Notes under the pieces: model-generated
Told to the model about the DNA's origin: nothing
The model's database searches: none
The model's input: only the letters and a program-made list of their open reading frames with translations
Position numbers and translations under genes: made by a program
Assembly (NCBI GenBank): GCA_040235565.1
Contig: JBECLA010000099.1
Span: 1 to 6,874 of the forward strand
From: JAHEIJ01 sp040235565
GTDB taxonomy: Bacteria > Pseudomonadota > Gammaproteobacteria > UBA6429 > Thiohalophilaceae
Length of the DNA stretch: 6,874 nucleotides
Direction: 5' to 3'
Shown: positions 6,474-6,874 of the stretch, in pieces
How the letters are laid out: the number at the start of each line of letters is the position of its first letter
How positions within the stretch are numbered: position 1 is the stretch's first letter

Positions 6474-6874
6474 TTAAAACTGATAACGCAATGCCAACGC
6501 GACAACACTCACATCATAGGAAGGACTCTCGACGCCAAGGCTGAGCACATTGGGAATAGTGTCCGGTGTCACCCCGTCGAGTGCCCAGTTACTTGAATCA
6601 TAACTCTCATACCAGTAAGCCAGATACAAGGACATGGCCTCTTTTATCTTGTAGTTGGCATAAAGCTTGAGACTATCCAGATTCGTCACATTGTCAGGAA
6701 ATACCGAAGGGCTGGCAGTGGTGACAGTAACCTCACCCACCGAACGTGACATGGTAAAATCAGCGCCAATATCAAGCTGTTCGGTAAGCCCCTGGGTAAA
6801 CCCGATGCCAGCAGAAGTAATGGTGTCATTGTTATTCGCAGACCAGTCAGGAGTAGAAAATGTCTGGCTACCCG
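6474..6874 (-). CDS. MtrB/PioB family outer-membrane beta-barrel, C-terminal part (5' end beyond window)
   Basis: The minus-strand frame is open from the right edge to a TAA at 6476-6474, showing the last 132 residues or so. No stop lies upstream of the internal ATG at 6752, and the sequence keeps its barrel character there, so the start is outside. Alternating polar/hydrophobic strands are separated by short turns, and the chain ends in LALRYQF with a C-terminal Phe, the recognition signal for BAM-mediated barrel insertion. The pattern LDIGADFTMSRS, then YWYESYDSSNWALDGV, then PDTIPNVLSLG and SPSYDVSVVAL matches the C-terminal strands of MtrB/PioB proteins. These form the porin sheath around a decahaem cytochrome (MtrA/PioA) in outer-membrane electron conduits. 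The partner cytochrome gene would be expected upstream, past the window edge, and is not visible here. Some family members occur without obvious partners, so electron transfer is inferred from family only. Confidence 0.85.
   Translation of the reverse strand, partial: GSQTFSTPDWSANNNDTITSAGIGFTQGLTEQLDIGADFTMSRSVGEVTVTTASPSVFPDNVTNLDSLKLYANYKIKEAMSLYLAYWYESYDSSNWALDGVTPDTIPNVLSLGVESPSYDVSVVALALRYQF

Noticed and set aside
6460..6480. Small CCGG...CCGG hairpin between the PLD-like gene and the porin gene
   Set aside because: Only 4 base pairs with a 4-base loop and a weak T/A tract; too short to call a bidirectional terminator.

Overview
The window looks like chromosomal DNA from a gammaproteobacterium. 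The base composition is moderate and the codon use is even. A YaiI/DUF188 protein, a PAS-GGDEF diguanylate cyclase, outer-membrane lipoproteins and a small conserved protein of a type I recall from Pseudomonas-like genomes all fit this. An MtrB/PioB-type outer-membrane porin at the right edge suggests a lineage with, or related to lineages with, multihaem cytochrome or extracellular electron-transfer genes. I cannot name the genus. I see no phage, transposon, CRISPR, tRNA or rRNA signal, and no intergenic stretch longer than 300 bases.

Layout. (1) Positions 1-1409, plus strand: the 3' part of a CPA1/NhaP-type cation:proton antiporter whose membrane domain is fused to a TrkA-N/RCK-like domain. 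The gene enters from the left edge. (2) Positions 1442-1888, minus strand: a YaiI/YqxD (DUF188) protein, convergent with the antiporter. (3) Positions 1889-2112: a 224-base divergent intergenic region with a plausible promoter for the yaiI-like gene and a 10-base perfect palindrome on the other side. (4) Positions 2113-3012, plus strand: a PAS-GGDEF diguanylate cyclase with intact active site and inhibitory site; its PAS domain has a LOV-like signature without the photoreactive cysteine. (5) Positions 4153-3041, minus strand: three small genes in a row. These are a 129-residue lipoprotein with a GTG start, an 80-residue helical protein with a GTG start behind a perfect Shine-Dalgarno sequence, and a 117-residue conserved protein with a ribbon-helix-helix-like segment. 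(6) Positions 4154-4363: an AT-rich divergent spacer. (7) Positions 4364-6436, plus strand: a 690-residue lipoprotein with two complete HKD motifs of the phospholipase D/cardiolipin synthase superfamily behind about 300 residues I do not recognise. (8) Positions 6474-6874, minus strand: the C-terminal end of an MtrB/PioB-family beta-barrel, continuing past the right edge.

How they fit together. No single pathway is evident. The right half is envelope-centred: two lipoproteins, both with non-Asp residues after the lipidated cysteine and so probably outer-membrane directed, are transcribed divergently from a shared spacer next to an outer-membrane porin. The most unusual item is the lipid-anchored, two-HKD enzyme with an unrecognised N-terminal half. 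It lacks the transmembrane anchor expected of a classical ClsA-type cardiolipin synthase. The left half combines ion homeostasis and c-di-GMP signalling genes that look like ordinary neighbours.
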